From Micrococcales bacterium (GTDB taxonomy: Bacteria; Actinomycetota; Actinomycetes; Actinomycetales; Dermatophilaceae): a stretch of DNA of 7,919 bases. The translations under genes and the position numbers were made by a program. A model generated the notes under the pieces. It was given only the letters and a program-made list of their open reading frames with translations. It did no database searches and was not told the DNA's origin. Positions 5,996-7,919 of the stretch are shown here, one piece after another. The stretch is from the NCBI GenBank assembly GCA_030537915.1, contig JAUNUZ010000091.1, forward strand, positions 1-7,919. Direction: 5' to 3'. Within the stretch, counting starts at the first letter, position 1. The number at the start of each line of letters is the position of its first letter.

Positions 5996-7284
5996 GCCGT
6001 CCTCATGCCGTTCTCTCTTGTGACAAATCCATCGGGGGTCGCGATATGAGCGACATGTGGTGTGCCCGGGTGGCCGCAGCGCCGCTCGCACCCGGCCCAG
6101 TAGACGGTGCGACCTGCGAGCAGGTCGGCGTCGACCGGGATGTCGTCGTAGCTCCTGCCGCCCACGCCCGCAGAAGCGAGCGCTCGGGCGCGGACATCCG
6201 CGAGTGACCGGGCGCAACCGGGCAATCCGGTGCACGCGGTGAGACGGCGCACCGGGTCGGCTTCGTCGACGACGAGACCGGCCTCGGCCAGGTCGCGCAG
6301 GATCGCCGCCGCGTCGGCGTCGCTCAGTCCCCCGATGAGGACGCCTCGCCACGGCGTCGTCCGGACGAGACCGTCGCCGCGGCGAGCGTGGGTGGCCAGC
6401 CGGCGCCAGGTGTCCGCGTCCGTCGTCGCCAGCGGCAAGATTGCTCCGACGGTGATGGCTCGGCCGGGCGCGCCGTCCGGGGACTGCGGTCGGCGGGCAA
6501 CGAGACCCACCGGGTGGTCGGGTCGAGCCGCGCCGGTCGGGGGCGCGTCCGTGGAGTCGGTGGGCGCGGCGACCGGCGTCGTCGCGGCGGCGCGGGCGGC
6601 GGCATCCAGGCGAGCGATCAGGCCGGGGGAGGAGGCGTCGCGAACCCGCCACGCGCCACCGTCGCGGACCTGCGCGGAGTCTACGAAGGCAAGCGCCGCC
6701 GCGACGAGGACGCCCGGCACGTCGCTGCGGGCCACGATCGTTTCGCTCTCCGCGCCGTCGACCAGGAGGCGGGCCGTGCGCCTGCCTGCGAGCCGAACGC
6801 CCAGGTCGGGACGCTGAGCGAGCACGTCACCGCGCCCGTCGTCGAGGCCGAAGAGGAACCGCCCCGACAGGGAGACCAGACCGGGCGCGGCGCAGATCGC
6901 GGCGTCAAGGCGGCCCACCATGTCGGCGAATCCCACCCTGCCGCAGTGACCCTCGCCGTCCAGCCCGGCCAACGGCGAGGCGACGATGTTGCGGGCCCGT
7001 TCGTGCGCTGAGGACGGCAGCAGACCCGCTGCCAGCAGGCCATCGAACAGGCCGGCGGGGTCCCGGATGCCGCGGAGCTCGACGTTCCCCCGAACGGTCA
7101 GATGCACCTGCCCATCGCCTACCGACGTGGCCAACGTGGCCAGCGCGGCGGCCGCGTCCGCGCGCAGCAGCCCACCCGGCACCCGGATCCGCGCAAGCGG
7201 GCCGTCCGCTGCGTCGTGCAGACGAATCGCTCCCGGGCAGCGGTCGCCGACCGTTCGCAGCGGCGTGGAGACGGAGGCGGACAT
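5992..7284 (-). CDS. cobG: Precorrin-3B synthase (siroheme/4Fe-4S reductase family)
   Basis: CobG is the O2-using monooxygenase that turns precorrin-3A into precorrin-3B; it belongs to the sulfite/nitrite reductase family, so its presence marks the aerobic pathway. The protein has 430 residues. The N-terminal half shows DRCPGAIRLH (14-23), DGPLARIRVPGG (27-38) and HLTVRGNVELRG (61-72), the ferredoxin-like siroheme motif. The iron-sulfur ligands are complete: C351 and C357 (C-x5-C in TACTGLPGC), C399 and C403 (C-x3-C in AGCERRC). An Ala/Pro/Thr-rich linker at about 227-270 joins the halves. ATG 7284 is chosen because conserved sequence starts soon after it and a -10-like TAATCT lies seven bases upstream, suggesting leaderless translation; GTG 7320 in frame has no SD. 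It heads the cobG-cobH-cobIJ-hydrolase operon. Confidence 0.95.
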   Translation of the reverse strand: MSASVSTPLRTVGDRCPGAIRLHDAADGPLARIRVPGGLLRADAAAALATLATSVGDGQVHLTVRGNVELRGIRDPAGLFDGLLAAGLLPSSAHERARNIVASPLAGLDGEGHCGRVGFADMVGRLDAAICAAPGLVSLSGRFLFGLDDGRGDVLAQRPDLGVRLAGRRTARLLVDGAESETIVARSDVPGVLVAAALAFVDSAQVRDGGAWRVRDASSPGLIARLDAAARAAATTPVAAPTDSTDAPPTGAARPDHPVGLVARRPQSPDGAPGRAITVGAILPLATTDADTWRRLATHARRGDGLVRTTPWRGVLIGGLSDADAAAILRDLAEAGLVVDEADPVRRLTACTGLPGCARSLADVRARALASAGVGGRSYDDIPVDADLLAGRTVYWAGCERRCGHPGTPHVAHIATPDGFVTRENGMRTA

Positions 7285-7291
7285 GCAGCCG

Positions 7292-7297
7292 AGATTA
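7292..7297 (-). promoter_or_regulatory. Putative -10 element for the cobG operon (leaderless)
   Basis: TAATCT on the minus strand ends seven bases before ATG 7284, so transcription would start at the A of the ATG. No SD is present ahead of that ATG, which agrees with a leaderless mRNA. The -35 region is not clear; the spacer overlaps part of the 7310-7370 hairpin arm. Confidence 0.45.
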
Positions 7298-7309
7298 CGC
7301 GCCACGCCA

Positions 7310-7370
7310 ACTGACCCCACTCGCGACCCAAACCGCGGGCGTCGACGGTGTTGGGTGCGGGCGGGTCAGT
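7310..7370 (-). terminator. Nested imperfect hairpin between the luxR remnant and cobG
   Basis: Paired arms, in + strand terms: ACTGACCC (7310-7317) with GGGTCAGT (7363-7370), CGC (7322-7324) with GCG (7357-7359), ACCCAA (7326-7331) with TTGGGT (7351-7356), and ACCG (7332-7335) with CGGT (7346-7349), closing on a 10-nt loop. That is about 21 base pairs in 61 nt. It covers the stop codon of the regulator remnant and ends 25 bp before cobG. It could be an old terminator or an operator-like element; the sequence does not decide. Confidence 0.4.
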
Positions 7371-7720
7371 CCAGGAGGCCGGCGTTACGTGCGGCGGCGA
7401 CGGCGGACGTGCGGGAGTCGACGTCGAGTTTGCTGAAGATGTGGATGAGGTGCTATTTCACGGTGGCCTCGCTGACGAACAGCCGGGCGGCCGTGTCGCG
7501 ATTGGACAGGGCCGGTGGCGACCAGCCGCAGCACGTCGAGCTTGCGAGGGCTCAGTGCGGCGCTCCGGTTGCGCATCGTGTGGATGACACGCTCGGACCG
7601 CGCGGCCACCCCGATGACCAGCAGCATGCCGAAGAGCGCGGGCTGCACGAGGCTCATCGAGGCGACCACCGGCAGCAGCGCCTGCGCCCGGGGTGGGTCC
7701 GCTGGGGCTGACTGAGACAC
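7366..7720 (-). pseudogene. Truncated, frameshifted LuxR/NarL-type response regulator remnant
   Basis: The conserved part is a LuxR-type helix-turn-helix: ALSPRKLDVLRLVATG in one frame, then LSNRDTAARLFVSEATVK, a stop, and HLIHIFSKLDVDSRTSAVAA ending in GLLD and TGA (7366-7368) in another. The frame change lies at the GGG near 7509-7511, where dropping one base restores LVATGLSNRDTAARL. The in-frame TAG (7453-7455) stands where functional relatives have T or Q between VK and HL. From the candidate GTG at 7720 only about 52 residues precede the helix-turn-helix, far too few for a receiver domain of about 120; they may be a decayed receiver end (LVQPALF). Upstream sequence is already the end of the neighbouring MFS gene. 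A functional regulator would bind DNA as a dimer downstream of a sensor kinase; this copy cannot make that product unless the lesions are sequencing errors. Confidence 0.8.
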
Positions 7721-7766
7721 AGGCTGGATCCCCTCTCATCTCAATGGCTCTTAGCTGACGCGCAGG

Positions 7767-7784
7767 GCGGGGCCGGGACCCCGC
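7767..7784 (-). terminator. Probable terminator of the right-edge MFS gene
   Basis: GCGGGG (minus strand, 7784-7779) pairs with CCCCGC (7772-7767) around a 6-nt loop, starting four bases after the MFS stop codon. The stem is perfect and the position is right, but no T-tract follows. Confidence 0.45.
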
Positions 7785-7788
7785 GACG

Positions 7789-7919
7789 CTACGCGGCCGG
7801 ATGGCTCCGCGCGGAGGCTCGCGCCACCTGCAGTGCGCCGATGAGCCCGGTGAGCAGGATCGCCGATGCGACCAGGAGCGCGGTGCGGGTGGCGTCGGCG
7901 AATCCGGTCGCCAGGGCAT
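7789..7919 (-). CDS. C-terminal end of a probable MFS (DHA2/EmrB-QacA-like) transporter
   Basis: The last 42 codons of a gene that enters from the right edge and stops with TAG at 7789-7791. The piece reads ALATGFADATRTALLVASAI, then a hydrophobic helix (LLTGLIGALQVA) and a short basic tail (RASARSHPAA). The pattern F-x-D-x-x-R-x-A-L-L-V-A followed by one terminal helix is typical of 14-helix drug exporters of the EmrB/QacA group, where it covers the last extracellular loop and final helix. With so little sequence the family call is an inference, and another multi-helix membrane protein is possible. A GC hairpin follows the stop closely, so the gene probably ends its own transcript. Confidence 0.6.
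   Translation of the reverse strand, partial: ALATGFADATRTALLVASAILLTGLIGALQVARASARSHPAA

Noticed and set aside
5264..6049. Plus-strand open frame of 261 codons opposite cobIJ, cobH and the end of cobG
   Set aside because: Antisense shadow with unnatural composition; the opposite strand encodes firmly identified cob genes.
5996..6652. Upstream extension of the cobH frame to 6652
   Set aside because: The extension is Arg/Pro-rich, lies entirely within cobG, and CobH homology starts at ATG 5995 with an ATGA overlap and an SD.
7285..7365. Cobalamin riboswitch upstream of cobG
   Set aside because: The gap is only 81 bp, no B12-box-like sequence was seen, and the best promoter leaves no leader.
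1..7919. tRNA, rRNA, CRISPR array, insertion sequence, phage or defence genes
   Set aside because: No repeat-spacer pattern, transposase-like protein, terminal inverted repeats or structured RNA gene could be recognised on either strand.

Overview
The window is GC-rich, densely packed chromosomal DNA from an actinobacterium. The main evidence is a fused CobI-CobJ protein of the mycobacterial type, an oxygen-dependent (CobG) cobalamin pathway, strong third-position GC bias, GTG starts, and two genes that look leaderless. The species cannot be named from the sequence.

Layout: (1) 1-489, + strand: the C-terminal part of cobK, cut by the window edge. (2) 512-3004, - strand: a PIG-L/LmbE-type deacetylase, a small DoxX-like membrane protein and a 12-helix MFS transporter. 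Read in transcription order these are MFS, doxX-like, then PIG-L, with two strong hairpins between the last two. (3) 3131-7284, - strand: a tight operon of cobG, cobH, cobIJ and an isochorismatase-type hydrolase. Its junctions are ATGA, a 7-bp gap, and GTGA. (4) 7366-7720, - strand: a broken remnant of a LuxR/NarL-type regulator, with the receiver domain missing, one frameshift and one in-frame stop. (5) 7789-7919, - strand: the last 42 codons of a probable multidrug-type MFS transporter, cut by the window edge.

How the genes work together: CobI (first half of cobIJ) methylates precorrin-2 at C20. CobG then makes precorrin-3B, CobJ (second half) makes precorrin-4, CobK reduces precorrin-6A, and CobH rearranges precorrin-8X to hydrogenobyrinate. 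The window therefore holds much of the aerobic corrin-ring pathway. CobM, CobL and the cobalt-insertion and side-chain genes are not in view. The isochorismatase-like gene is translationally coupled to cobIJ but has no known B12 role. The PIG-L, DoxX and MFS genes look like unrelated cargo between two convergent cob arms.

I did not find a clearly new system. The most interesting points are the coupled hydrolase, the decayed regulator just upstream of cobG, the nested hairpin and leaderless promoter in the cobG upstream region, and an altered active-site motif in the PIG-L protein.
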